Notes: a model not told the origin generated them from the sequence alone. DNA of 14,556 nucleotides from JAHEIJ01 sp040235565 (GCA_040235565.1 JBECLA010000090.1:1-14556); one strand, 5' to 3'. Positions 6,318 to 12,594 are shown, counted from the first letter of the stretch. Numbers and translations: made by a program.

Positions 6318-7706
6318 TTAAGCGGCCTTGACACCCAGTTTTTCGCGCCAGCCGGGGAACAGCGCATCGGCATCGCCCGGGAACGATTCGAAGGCGCGGG
6401 CAAATTCACGGTGTTCCTTCGCATACTCGATCGGGTCGGCACCGGCCTTCCAGCACTCGTAAGCCTGGCGCAGTGACTTGGCACCGTCTGCCGGGGAGTC
6501 GATGTGGCCATAGGAGCCACCGCCGGCGGTGTTGATGACGTTGCCATGACCCAGGTTCTCGAAGAAACCGGGCAGGCGCAGCGCGTTCATGCCACCCGAG
6601 ATGATCGGCGTGGTCGGTTTCATGCCGTACCACTTCTGGAAGTAAACCGGGCCCTGGCACTCGTCGCGCTCGATCATGTAGGCGATCACCTTGTCGTCGG
6701 CCTCGCCTTCCATCTTGCCGTAGCCCATGGTGCCGACGTGGATACCGGAAGCACCCTGCAGGCGTGACATCTTGGCCAGTACAAAGGCGGTATAGCCGCG
6801 TTTCGAGCTTGGCGAAGTGATAGCGCCGTGACCCGCACGATGGTAATGCAGATATTGACCCGGATATTGACGACGGGCGGTGGTAATCATGCCGGGGCCA
6901 CCCACGTAACCGTCGACCAGGAAGGCCAGCTTGTCCGCATCGGGACCGAAGGTCTCCAGCGCGAAATCCGCGCGGGCACACATTTCGAAATGGTCATCGG
7001 CGGTGATGTTCATGGAGAACAGTTTGGCTTCACCGGTTTCGTCCTGCGCGCGCTTCAGGGAGTCGTAGACCAGCGGCAGGGTTTGTTTCAGCGGTGAAAA
7101 TACCTGGTTGCCTTGCGGTTCGTCATTCTTGATGAAGTCACCGCCCAGCCAGAATTCATAGGCCGCCTGGGCAAACGGTTCCGGGCGCAGGCCCAGCTTG
7201 GGCTTGATGATGGTACCGGAGATATAGCCGCCGTCATTCACCGGGCGACCGAGGATGCGCCACAGGTCGGAAATGTCCTTGGACGGGCCGTCGAACATCT
7301 GGATGGCGCGTTCCGGGACGTAGAAGTCGATCATCTTGCCGTATTCCACATCACCCATGCCCTGGTTGTTACCGATGGTCAGGGTCAGGAATGACACCAT
7401 CATGAAGCGGCCGTCAGTCAGGTTACGGTCGAACAGCTCCAGCGGATAGGCGATCCGCATGTCCTCGGTGGCGGGATCGATATGGTACACCAGCGCGTCC
7501 ACGCCCTTGGTGAAATCGTCAGTGGTACTGACTTCGACGTTGGTACCGGTCGACGACTCGGCGGCGAAGTGCGCCGCGGTGGCGAGGTAGTCGTAACCCG
7601 CCTTGGGCTTCATCTTGTACGCTACCAGGATGTGTTTGCCGCCGGCAATCAGGTCCTCTTCCTTCAGGTCGAGGTTCGCGTAACGACTGGATTGATCGTG
7701 AGCCAT
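6318..7706 (-). CDS. cbbM: Ribulose-bisphosphate carboxylase, form II
   Basis: This is a 462-residue form II RuBisCO, which fixes CO2 onto ribulose-1,5-bisphosphate in the Calvin cycle as a cytosolic dimer or higher oligomer and needs no small subunit. Catalytic landmarks are K168 in GTIIKPKLGLRP, the carbamylated lysine K193 with D195/E196 in GGDFIKNDE, H287/H289 and H293 in HYHRAGHGA, and loop 6 with K331 in HVGTMGYGKMEG. The phosphate-binding Gly-rich TAGGGSYGHID is near the C-terminus. GGAGG lies ideally upstream of the ATG. The gene is alone: no small subunit, cbbQ/cbbO or carboxysome genes adjoin it, and a strong terminator follows. It is divergent from cbbR, so redox- or metabolite-responsive control by CbbR is expected. 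GC-rich, strongly biased codon use agrees with high expression. Confidence 0.98.
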   Translation of the reverse strand: MAHDQSSRYANLDLKEEDLIAGGKHILVAYKMKPKAGYDYLATAAHFAAESSTGTNVEVSTTDDFTKGVDALVYHIDPATEDMRIAYPLELFDRNLTDGRFMMVSFLTLTIGNNQGMGDVEYGKMIDFYVPERAIQMFDGPSKDISDLWRILGRPVNDGGYISGTIIKPKLGLRPEPFAQAAYEFWLGGDFIKNDEPQGNQVFSPLKQTLPLVYDSLKRAQDETGEAKLFSMNITADDHFEMCARADFALETFGPDADKLAFLVDGYVGGPGMITTARRQYPGQYLHYHRAGHGAITSPSSKRGYTAFVLAKMSRLQGASGIHVGTMGYGKMEGEADDKVIAYMIERDECQGPVYFQKWYGMKPTTPIISGGMNALRLPGFFENLGHGNVINTAGGGSYGHIDSPADGAKSLRQAYECWKAGADPIEYAKEHREFARAFESFPGDADALFPGWREKLGVKAA

Positions 7707-7814
7707 GGTTCCTCCGAAAAATAACTTGGTTAATACCGTTAGGGGGAAGGACTATAGATCATAAGGTTTATAAGGTATATTCAGATATTTTGAGATTAAA
7801 TCAAACTTTTACTT
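7707..7814. promoter_or_regulatory. Divergent cbbM-cbbR control region
   Basis: This is an AT-rich 108-base region. Two ATAAGGT direct repeats (7761-7767 and 7770-7776, nine bases apart) lie in its centre. On the minus strand a TATAGT -10-like element (7751-7756) faces cbbM, about 45 bases before its start, with no good -35 element, as is usual for activator-dependent promoters. The run of TTA/TAA-rich half-sites from 7759 to 7800 is compatible with LysR-type T-N11-A sites for CbbR. Assigning exact CbbR sites would be guesswork. Confidence 0.6.
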
Positions 7815-8717
7815 ATGCTTAGACTGACCCTGCGCCAACTGGAGATTCTTGATGCCGTGGCCCGCTGTGGCAGCTTTTCCGCCGCCAGCGCCGAGCTGCA
7901 CCTGTCCCAGCCCGCCGTTTCGATGCAAATCAAGCAGTTGGAAGGCATTCTGGGGCTGCCGCTGTTCGAACACATGGGAAAGCAGATTCACCTCACCGAG
8001 GCGGGACGGGACACGCTGCAGGCCGGCCGCATCATTGCCCATGAGCTGGAAAACCTGGAGCAGACCCTGGCTGAAAAGCAGGGCCTCAAGGGTGGAACGC
8101 TAACGGTCTCGGCGGCGAGTACGGCCAGCGTGTTTGCCGCGCGAATGATGGCACTGTTTCGCGACCTGCACCCGGATGTGCGCATCAGCCTGAACGTCGT
8201 TAACCGTGAAACCCTGCTGCGCCACCTGACCGAAAACAGCATCGATCTTGCGCTTATGGGCAAGCCACCCGAAGGCCACGACCTGGCCGCACGGCCCTTC
8301 CTTGAAAACCCGTTGGTGGTCATTGCTGCCACCAGTCACCCGCTGGCGAAGGTGAAGCACATCCCGCTGGCGCAGCTGATGGAACAGCCCCTGATCGGGC
8401 GCGAGGCGGGATCCGGCACACGTGGCACGCTGGAGAATTTTCTCGCGGAACATGACTATGTCTATAAAGCGGCCATGGAGATGAACAAGAACGAAGCGAT
8501 CAAACAGGCAGTGGAAGCGGGGCTGGGCCTCGGGGTGGTGTCACTGCATACCGTCCGGGCGGAACTGGCATCAGGCCAACTGTGCGTGCTGGATGTACAG
8601 GGTTTCCCTTTGAAACGGCAATGGTACCTGGTGCAGCGTCAAGGCAAACGCCCGAGTTCCGCCGCGCAGGCATTTATGCAGCTGGTACTTAAAGAGGCGG
8701 AGGGACTGATGGGTTAG
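7815..8717 (+). CDS. cbbR: LysR-type regulator of CO2 fixation
   Basis: This is a 300-residue LysR-family regulator. The N-terminal winged helix-turn-helix spans about residues 4-62 (LTLRQLEILDAVARCGSFSAAS, then LSQPAVSMQIKQLE and LPLFEHMGKQIHLTEAG). A linker helix follows, then a two-lobed effector-binding domain from about 93 to 295, with GREAGSGTRGTLENFL and GLGLGVVSLHTV. These features match CbbR proteins, whose effectors are metabolites such as RuBP, PEP or NADPH. Divergent placement from cbbM with a shared 108-base intergenic region supports the specific name. The start at 7815 gives the standard N-terminus, with no strong ribosome binding site, as is common for self-limited regulators. 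Confidence 0.93.
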   Translation: MLRLTLRQLEILDAVARCGSFSAASAELHLSQPAVSMQIKQLEGILGLPLFEHMGKQIHLTEAGRDTLQAGRIIAHELENLEQTLAEKQGLKGGTLTVSAASTASVFAARMMALFRDLHPDVRISLNVVNRETLLRHLTENSIDLALMGKPPEGHDLAARPFLENPLVVIAATSHPLAKVKHIPLAQLMEQPLIGREAGSGTRGTLENFLAEHDYVYKAAMEMNKNEAIKQAVEAGLGLGVVSLHTVRAELASGQLCVLDVQGFPLKRQWYLVQRQGKRPSSAAQAFMQLVLKEAEGLMG

Positions 8718-8725
8718 CAGACGAT

Positions 8726-8744
8726 AACTGGACAGCCAGTTTAA
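8726..8744 (+). terminator. Weak hairpin after cbbR
   Basis: AACTGG-ACAG-CCAGTT is a perfect six-base stem with a four-base loop, eight bases after the cbbR stop. Only TTT spans the stem end and tail, so it is at best a weak terminator. Confidence 0.3.
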
Positions 8745-8807
8745 GCGAGTAACAAGACCCGAATACGATGAATCTATGCAAGCACAATAATAACGGGAGT
8801 GTGTTAA

Positions 8808-8849
8808 ATAACAGGTGGTTCGTCCAGTATAAACCCGTCCGCCTGTTAT
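8808..8849. repeat. Inverted repeat downstream of cbbR
   Basis: ATAACAGGTGG (8808-8818) pairs with CCGCCTGTTAT (8839-8849), an 11-base stem with one wobble around a 20-base loop. There is no T tract, so a terminator is unlikely. It could be an operator, an RNA structure or the remnant of a mobile element end. Confidence 0.4.
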
Positions 8850-8865
8850 CGGAGTCAGCCTGGAT

Positions 8866-9084
8866 GTGTCATCCGTTGTTGAAGATCGGCGTAATGATAA
8901 ATTGCCTGGCGCCATAGCGAGTATGGAGATCCGGGACGATGTATGTAACCGCAAGAGTGGTGAGCCGGGCAAATGGTTTAAAGATCGACGCGCAAAATAC
9001 CGATCAGTCATAACTGCTCGATTCAAGTCTCGCCTCTTTGGCGAGCTTTCCCTGCCACAATGCTTGTACATATATATAGTATAA
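8866..9084 (+). CDS. Doubtful hypothetical ORF
   Basis: This is a 72-codon frame starting with GTG and ending shortly after a TATATATA stretch. The middle is rich in charged residues (KSGEPGKWFKDRRAKYRS) and could be a remnant of a basic nucleic-acid-binding protein. The tail CLYIYIV comes from simple-sequence DNA. There is no clear ribosome binding site. It contains a hairpin at 9029-9045. The family is not recognised; chance or a relic is as likely as a gene. Confidence 0.2.
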   Translation: MSSVVEDRRNDKLPGAIASMEIRDDVCNRKSGEPGKWFKDRRAKYRSVITARFKSRLFGELSLPQCLYIYIV

Positions 9085-9331
9085 GAGTGAACAGGCTCAC
9101 ATTTAATAGTGATGTGTATTGCACGGTGTCAGACGAGCTGTATGATTTAAGTTAAAAAGACGATAATGGATTCCCGATTGTTCCGGAGAAATCCGCACCA
9201 ACAAAGATCAGGCGTGAACTGATCGTTCTGTCAGTGTAGATGCTCGTAGCGATCCGGGAATTGGAAGAAGATTTACATTCTATTAAATACCACTGGATTT
9301 ATACGATTATTTTTTGATTGAACACATAGCC

Positions 9332-9664
9332 ATGTCATTTTTGAAAAAATCGGCGGTATTGATAAGTCTGTTGGGGACGTTGCTGTTACCGGTAACATCA
9401 GTGCAGGCGGGAATGGTAAGTACGGAAGAGATTCTGCACCGGCAAGATCGTGCTCAGCTCGCCAGGATGCTGGAGCGAGACGATGTGCAGCAACAGTTGA
9501 TTGCTATGGGTGTGGATCCCGCTTCCGCGCGTGTGCGTGTTGATCAAATGACGGCGGAGGAAGTTGCTCAGCTCAATGGCCGGCTCGCTGAGTTACCTGC
9601 CGGCGCAGGTATCGGTATGGTGGAATTACTGTTGATTATTATAATTCTAATTCTGGTTTTATAA
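9332..9664 (+). CDS. PA2779-family (DUF6627-like) exported protein, copy 1
   Basis: This is a 110-residue protein. The signal peptide (MSFLKKSAVLISLLGTLLLP, cleaved after VQA) is followed by the conserved AGMVSTEEILHRQDRAQL and LERDDVQQQL segments, a helix ending QMTAEEVAQLNGRLAELPAG, and a C-terminal hydrophobic helix (LLLIIIILILVL). The N-terminal AGMVSTEE and the C-terminal membrane tail are hallmarks of the PA2779 family, usually found beside a PA2778 papain-like peptidase. No such peptidase gene is in this window. A TTG at 9314 could start six residues earlier. The ATG aligns with an internal Met of copy 2. Neither has a good ribosome binding site. The mature part is 81% identical to copy 2 (69 of 85 residues). 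Function is unknown. Confidence 0.85.
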   Translation: MSFLKKSAVLISLLGTLLLPVTSVQAGMVSTEEILHRQDRAQLARMLERDDVQQQLIAMGVDPASARVRVDQMTAEEVAQLNGRLAELPAGAGIGMVELLLIIIILILVL

Positions 9665-9707
9665 CTTGTTAACGCATATTCAATATAAATAGTCAAACGA
9701 AGTTGTT

Positions 9708-10583
9708 ATGAAAAAAAATGTCTTGCTTTATATCGTATTAACCTGCCTTGTATTACCACTTTCAGCATGTTTCGGCCCGAAGACACCCCAGGATGTCACC
9801 CTGGCTTTCTGGGAAGCCGTGCTTAGCAACGATACAATGGATGCCATTGAATACTCTACGCTGACCGATCCCGTTTACTATGATGGTTTCTCGAAGGAAT
9901 GGCGTGGATTTCTGCCGACTTTTGGAAAAATTACAATTGAGGAAAAAGTGGCCAGTGTTAACTCGGAATTTGCCAGTCCAGCCAACTCGGGCCAGGATAA
10001 CAGAAGCTTTACCACCTACCTGGTTCTGCGCGACGATCAGTGGTTAGTCGATTACGAGCGGACAAAATATTCGGTTCATGGCGGCGCGCTGGGAGGCATT
10101 TTCAGTAAGTTGGACCGCCTGGGTGATGACTTATCCAGTCAATTTAAATCTTCCGCCGATAGCTTTAAGCTCGAAATGGATCGTATGAGCGAGAAACTGG
10201 AAGAAATGTCGGACTCATTCGGCCAACAAGCATCAACTACCATAGATAAATATGCCGGGCAATTGCGTAACAACATCGAGGAACTGGAAGAATCAATTAA
10301 CCGCGCATTAAAAGAAGAAAACAATAACCTTTCTGACGAGGACAAGATAATTCTGCGGGAGGTTGCCACTGACCTTGATCAGAATAAAGAAAACCTCTCT
10401 GAGCCAAGTGTTGAGGCTGTTACCGAAAGTAGTAAGAAAATTAGTGACACACAGCAACAACTCGAGGCGATAGACAATGATTCACTTGCTGAATATAAGA
10501 AAGAATGGCATGAGTTACGCAGGCAACTTGAGGAGGACATGCACGAAATGGTAAATGAATTGTCTTCCTCTGACTGGGTGTGA
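9708..10583 (+). CDS. Lipoprotein with NTF2/DUF4878-like domain and long coiled coil
   Basis: This is a 291-residue lipoprotein. A signal peptide ends in the lipobox L-S-A-C with C21 as the acylated residue. Phe at +2 predicts sorting to the outer membrane. Residues 26-120 (TPQDVTLAFWEAVLSND, then FTTYLVLRDDQWLVDYERT) resemble the DUF4878/NTF2-like fold of small lipoproteins. Residues about 132-285 are highly charged and helical with many Glu/Lys heptads (for example LEMDRMSEKLEEM and NNIEELEESINRALKEENN), predicting a long coiled coil. It starts 43 bases after PA2779 copy 1 on the same strand, with no terminator between, so a two-gene operon is likely. A role as a periplasmic spacer or scaffold is only an inference. 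Confidence 0.85.
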   Translation: MKKNVLLYIVLTCLVLPLSACFGPKTPQDVTLAFWEAVLSNDTMDAIEYSTLTDPVYYDGFSKEWRGFLPTFGKITIEEKVASVNSEFASPANSGQDNRSFTTYLVLRDDQWLVDYERTKYSVHGGALGGIFSKLDRLGDDLSSQFKSSADSFKLEMDRMSEKLEEMSDSFGQQASTTIDKYAGQLRNNIEELEESINRALKEENNNLSDEDKIILREVATDLDQNKENLSEPSVEAVTESSKKISDTQQQLEAIDNDSLAEYKKEWHELRRQLEEDMHEMVNELSSSDWV

Positions 10584-10592
10584 GGATGTTGC

Positions 10593-10673
10593 TGTCGTTA
10601 AAGAGTTTTCTATGAACTTGAGCAGCGTACTGTGTTCGAGCTTGACGCCCTGATCATTCGTCTGCAATTTCAC
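10593..10673 (-). repeat. Dispersed micro-ORF repeat, unit 4
   Basis: From a GTG at 10671-10673 the minus strand reads VKLQTNDQGV, then KLEHSTLLKFIENSLTT. It aligns with unit 2 codon for codon over about 18 codons. The stop codon seen in the other units is missing; the frame runs on antisense into the lipoprotein gene. Differences from unit 2 fall mostly at first and third codon positions. Confidence 0.5.
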
Positions 10674-10683
10674 TCGCTATCAT

Positions 10684-10710
10684 GCACTCCTGAAGAGTGC
10701 GTTTAATTTG
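10684..10710 (+). terminator. Weak terminator-like hairpin
   Basis: GCACTC-CTGAA-GAGTGC is a six-base stem followed by GTTTAATTT, about 100 bases after the coiled-coil lipoprotein stop. The tail is interrupted, so confidence is low. Confidence 0.3.
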
Positions 10711-10885
10711 TGTGCTGCGACAGTCCGTCAGGTAAATATGTGAAACAGGTCTCAAATATTCTGGTTTAAATAAGCGTTTCTCCTGCCGATATTCTCTTTT
10801 CATGATCGTTAAAACGTAGCTGGCATGTATCGTCAGTGATTTCCCGGAAATATGTCTCGTCAGTTCTGGCAAAGGTGATTAGAGA

Positions 10886-11329
10886 ATGCATAAATTAGTT
10901 AATTTGATAAAGCCCATGATATTCAGCGCCTTGTTAGCATTGATGCTTACCGGGTGTCAGACCACGAGTGGTGGGATCAGTGTTGACTGGGGAGGCGATC
11001 GTCACCCCGGGGCTCAAAATGAAAACATGCCGCCAGCGCATGCACCGGCACATGGCCGTCGAGCCCAACAGCGTTATCGTTATCATTACTATCCGGATGC
11101 GGAAGTTTATTTTGATACCGGCCGGGGAGTTTACTTTTATTTGTCAGATGGACAATGGCGAGTTTCTGCAACGCTTCCCCGGCGGTTACGTGTGCATCTG
11201 GGCGAACACGTGAGCATAGAAATGGAGAGTGACAAGCCATATTCAAAACATGCGGCCCATCGCGATAAATATCCGCCAGGGCAATTGAAAAAGAAAAACA
11301 AAAATAAACATCTGGGATATAAAAATTGA
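10886..11329 (+). CDS. Small basic lipoprotein of unknown function
   Basis: This is a 147-residue lipoprotein. The signal peptide ends with L-T-G-C, acylated C24, Gln at +2. A His/Pro/Ala linker (MPPAHAPAHGRRAQQRYRY) leads into a compact domain with HYYPDAEVYFDTGRGVYFYL, SDGQWRVSATLPRRL and VHLGEHVSIEME. This is a recurring pattern in small proteobacterial lipoproteins whose function I cannot name. The end is strongly basic (QLKKKNKNKHLGYKN), perhaps contacting nucleic acid, lipopolysaccharide or peptidoglycan. AAGG and GAGA lie just upstream of the ATG. It stands alone, about 300 bases from the preceding lipoprotein gene. Confidence 0.85.
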   Translation: MHKLVNLIKPMIFSALLALMLTGCQTTSGGISVDWGGDRHPGAQNENMPPAHAPAHGRRAQQRYRYHYYPDAEVYFDTGRGVYFYLSDGQWRVSATLPRRLRVHLGEHVSIEMESDKPYSKHAAHRDKYPPGQLKKKNKNKHLGYKN

Positions 11330-11468
11330 TAAAAAAAGAGGCCTGCCGGGAAAGACCAGTTTCAATTTAATCCTGACCAGGTATACAGGGTCCGGGTAAA
11401 AATATAATGACTGCTTCAAACCGATTGTGACCACTTCGCGGAGAACAACCGGAATAGTTAATCAATGT

Positions 11469-11590
11469 CTGTAGTTAAGCAGAACGCGGAACAGTTACTT
11501 TAAAGACCTCTCGAAGACCTCGATCAGCATACATTGGTTGAGTGCCTGTTTGCCTGACCGAAGTTTAATTGTTCCTTTTCGACCCGACAT
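11469..11590 (-). repeat. Dispersed micro-ORF repeat, unit 3 (longest intact ORF)
   Basis: The minus strand from ATG (11588-11590) to TAA (11495-11497) encodes 31 residues, starting MSGRKGTIKLRSGKQ and ending LNQCMLIEVFERSLK. The tail aligns with unit 2 (LDHSPLINIIEKSLL). The post-stop flank with CTGCTTAAC is conserved. A GAGAAA-like stretch lies upstream of the ATG, making this the unit most likely to be translated. Confidence 0.5.
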
Positions 11591-11782
11591 GGCCATTTCT
11601 CGCGCCCGGATTCAAGCATCTCTCACGGTATGACGGCGGTCCTGGACGTAATTTTATCCAGAAGTTTAGCTGTTTTATTGGCCTGTAAATGAGCCAGGTC
11701 AATACAGAGGTTTTATGCGTATACAGTTGCCTCAAAAAAATATCTAAAATAATTTCAGGGAGAAGCCTCTTTCCTCGTCTAA

Positions 11783-11808
11783 TCGTAAATACAGGTCGTA
11801 AATACAGG
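11783..11808. repeat. 13-base tandem duplication
   Basis: TCGTAAATACAGG occurs twice head to tail with no difference. It is a small replication-slippage duplication or a paired binding site upstream of PA2779 copy 2. Confidence 0.6.
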
Positions 11809-11875
11809 CTAAGGGCCACACATAAAGCATAGCTAGTTAAATCAAATTCAGAATACCTTTTGGGAGGAGTGTGTA

Positions 11876-12226
11876 ATGAATGACAAGCGCACCATGTCAG
11901 TTTTGAAAAAATCGGGTCTGTTAGCAGGTCTGCTGAGTATGCTGCTGATACTGGTATCGCCAGTACAGGCGGGAATGGTAAGCACTGAAGAGATTCTTCA
12001 TCAGCAAGACCGGGCCCAGCTCGCCGATATGCTGGAGCGAGACGATGTGCAACAACAGTTGATTGAGCTGGGTGTAGATCCCGTCTCCGCTCGTGCACGT
12101 GTTAATCAAATGACCGAGGAGGAAGTTGCCCGGCTCAATGGTCGGATCGCTGAGTTGCCTGCCGGTGCCGGACTCGGTACGGTGGAAATATTACTGATTA
12201 TCATAATTATATTATTAGTTATATAG
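11876..12226 (+). CDS. PA2779-family (DUF6627-like) exported protein, copy 2
   Basis: This is a 116-residue paralogue of the gene at 9332. A signal peptide (cleaved after VQA) is followed by AGMVSTEEILHQQDRAQL, MLERDDVQQQLIELGVDP, EEEVARLNGRIAELPAG and the C-terminal hydrophobic helix VEILLIIIIILLVI. A strong GGGAGGAG lies six bases before the ATG at 11876, fixing the start, unlike copy 1. The mature part is 81% identical to copy 1, while upstream DNA and signal peptide differ. That fits an old duplication in which the two lipoprotein genes between them were either carried along or inserted. Function is unknown; the usual PA2778 peptidase neighbour is absent. Confidence 0.88.
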   Translation: MNDKRTMSVLKKSGLLAGLLSMLLILVSPVQAGMVSTEEILHQQDRAQLADMLERDDVQQQLIELGVDPVSARARVNQMTEEEVARLNGRIAELPAGAGLGTVEILLIIIIILLVI

Positions 12227-12263
12227 ACCGAGTGTTAACCCAGAGCCAGGAACGAATCCGACG

Positions 12264-12488
12264 ATGAGCATAAGACACTGCACCTGTGGCGCCGAAGCCG
12301 ACGTTCGTCGCGGTACCCGCCGTACAGCGGATGGACGTGATGAAATCGTTTATCGCGTAATATGCCCTGTGTGCGGCCAGCTCGGCCCAGCCATTCCGTT
12401 GGCGGATAGGGACGAAGCCGTTGTTATCGATGAAGCTATCCAGGCCTGGAACGAAATGATCGCCCAACGCCGTCCACTTGAAGCATGA
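12264..12488 (+). CDS. Small Lar-like zinc-ribbon protein
   Basis: This is a 74-residue protein with two Cys pairs, C6-T-C8-G and C34-P-V-C37-G, spaced like a zinc ribbon. G-P follows the second pair, and a C-terminal helix AIQAWNEMIAQR carries the A-x-x-A-W-N signature. The layout (C-x-C-G, about 25 residues, C-x-x-C-G-x-x-G-P, then AWN) resembles Lar-type restriction-alleviation and related phage or cellular zinc-ribbon proteins. The first pair is tighter than the usual C-x-x-C. An AGGAA motif lies upstream of the ATG. It follows PA2779 copy 2 by 37 bases and is closed by a terminator at 12544-12594, so the two may form one transcript. Confidence 0.75.
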   Translation: MSIRHCTCGAEADVRRGTRRTADGRDEIVYRVICPVCGQLGPAIPLADRDEAVVIDEAIQAWNEMIAQRRPLEA

Positions 12489-12543
12489 TGGCTGTCACCA
12501 GTTACTCGATAATTACAGTCAGAGCACAGCCAGGAATGAAGCG

Positions 12544-12594
12544 GCATCTTGCGGCCTGTAATCTATAGTTTATCTATGGTCGTAAGATGCTTTT
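12544..12594 (+). terminator. Intrinsic terminator after the zinc-ribbon gene
   Basis: GCATCTTGCGGCC (12544-12556) pairs with GGTCGTAAGATGC (12578-12590) along 13 bases. Its two non-canonical positions are both G-U wobbles in plus-strand RNA. TTTT follows. Orientation and position fit termination of the PA2779-2/zinc-ribbon transcript. It also lies close to the next gene's ribosome binding site. Confidence 0.75.

Larger units (their letters stand above)
8718..9331. other. 614-base gene-poor region with hairpins
   Basis: No confident gene is seen. The stretch contains a weak hairpin after cbbR, an 11-base-stem inverted repeat at 8808-8849, a doubtful ORF (8866-9084), and a short CTCGCC/GGCGAG hairpin at 9029-9045. 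The AT-rich stretch from 9270 to 9331 probably contains the promoter of the first PA2779-family gene. Confidence 0.5.
10584..10885. other. Gene-poor gap with repeat unit 4 and a small hairpin
   Basis: No confident gene is present in these 302 bases. They hold dispersed repeat unit 4 (10593-10673, minus), a GCACTC/GAGTGC hairpin (10684-10700) and the leader of the next lipoprotein gene. A minus-strand frame at 10654-10872 lacks a convincing start. Confidence 0.5.
11330..11875. other. Gene-poor gap with repeat unit 3
   Basis: This stretch has 546 bases without a confident gene. It holds a plus-strand open fragment ending LLQTDCDHFAEN (about 11419-11460), repeat unit 3 with a 31-residue minus-strand ORF (11495-11590), a 13-base tandem duplication (11783-11808) and the leader of PA2779 copy 2. 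A minus-strand frame at 11565-12098 is an antisense shadow of the latter. Confidence 0.5.

Noticed and set aside
6406..6981. 191-codon minus-strand ORF inside cbbM
   Set aside because: It is a shadow frame of the GC-rich cbbM gene, rich in Arg, Gly and Pro, as alternate frames of such genes usually are.
9181..9240. Possible sixth unit of the dispersed repeat (ACCAACAAAGATCAG and following)
   Set aside because: Only the first few bases resemble the family. The frame hits a stop at once and the conserved tail is absent.
10654..10872. Minus-strand ORF of 72 codons between the lipoprotein genes
   Set aside because: It starts at a TTG without a ribosome binding site, has unremarkable composition, and overlaps a hairpin and repeat unit 4 in a different frame.
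11565..12098. Minus-strand ORF of 177 codons
   Set aside because: Much of its length is antisense to the PA2779-family copy 2 gene, whose start and homology are clear. The rest has no recognisable features.
12241..12540. Short direct repeats (CCAGGAA-C/T-GAA) flanking the zinc-ribbon gene, as a possible insertion signature
   Set aside because: The shared stretch is only about 11 bases with one mismatch, and no mobile-element features accompany it.
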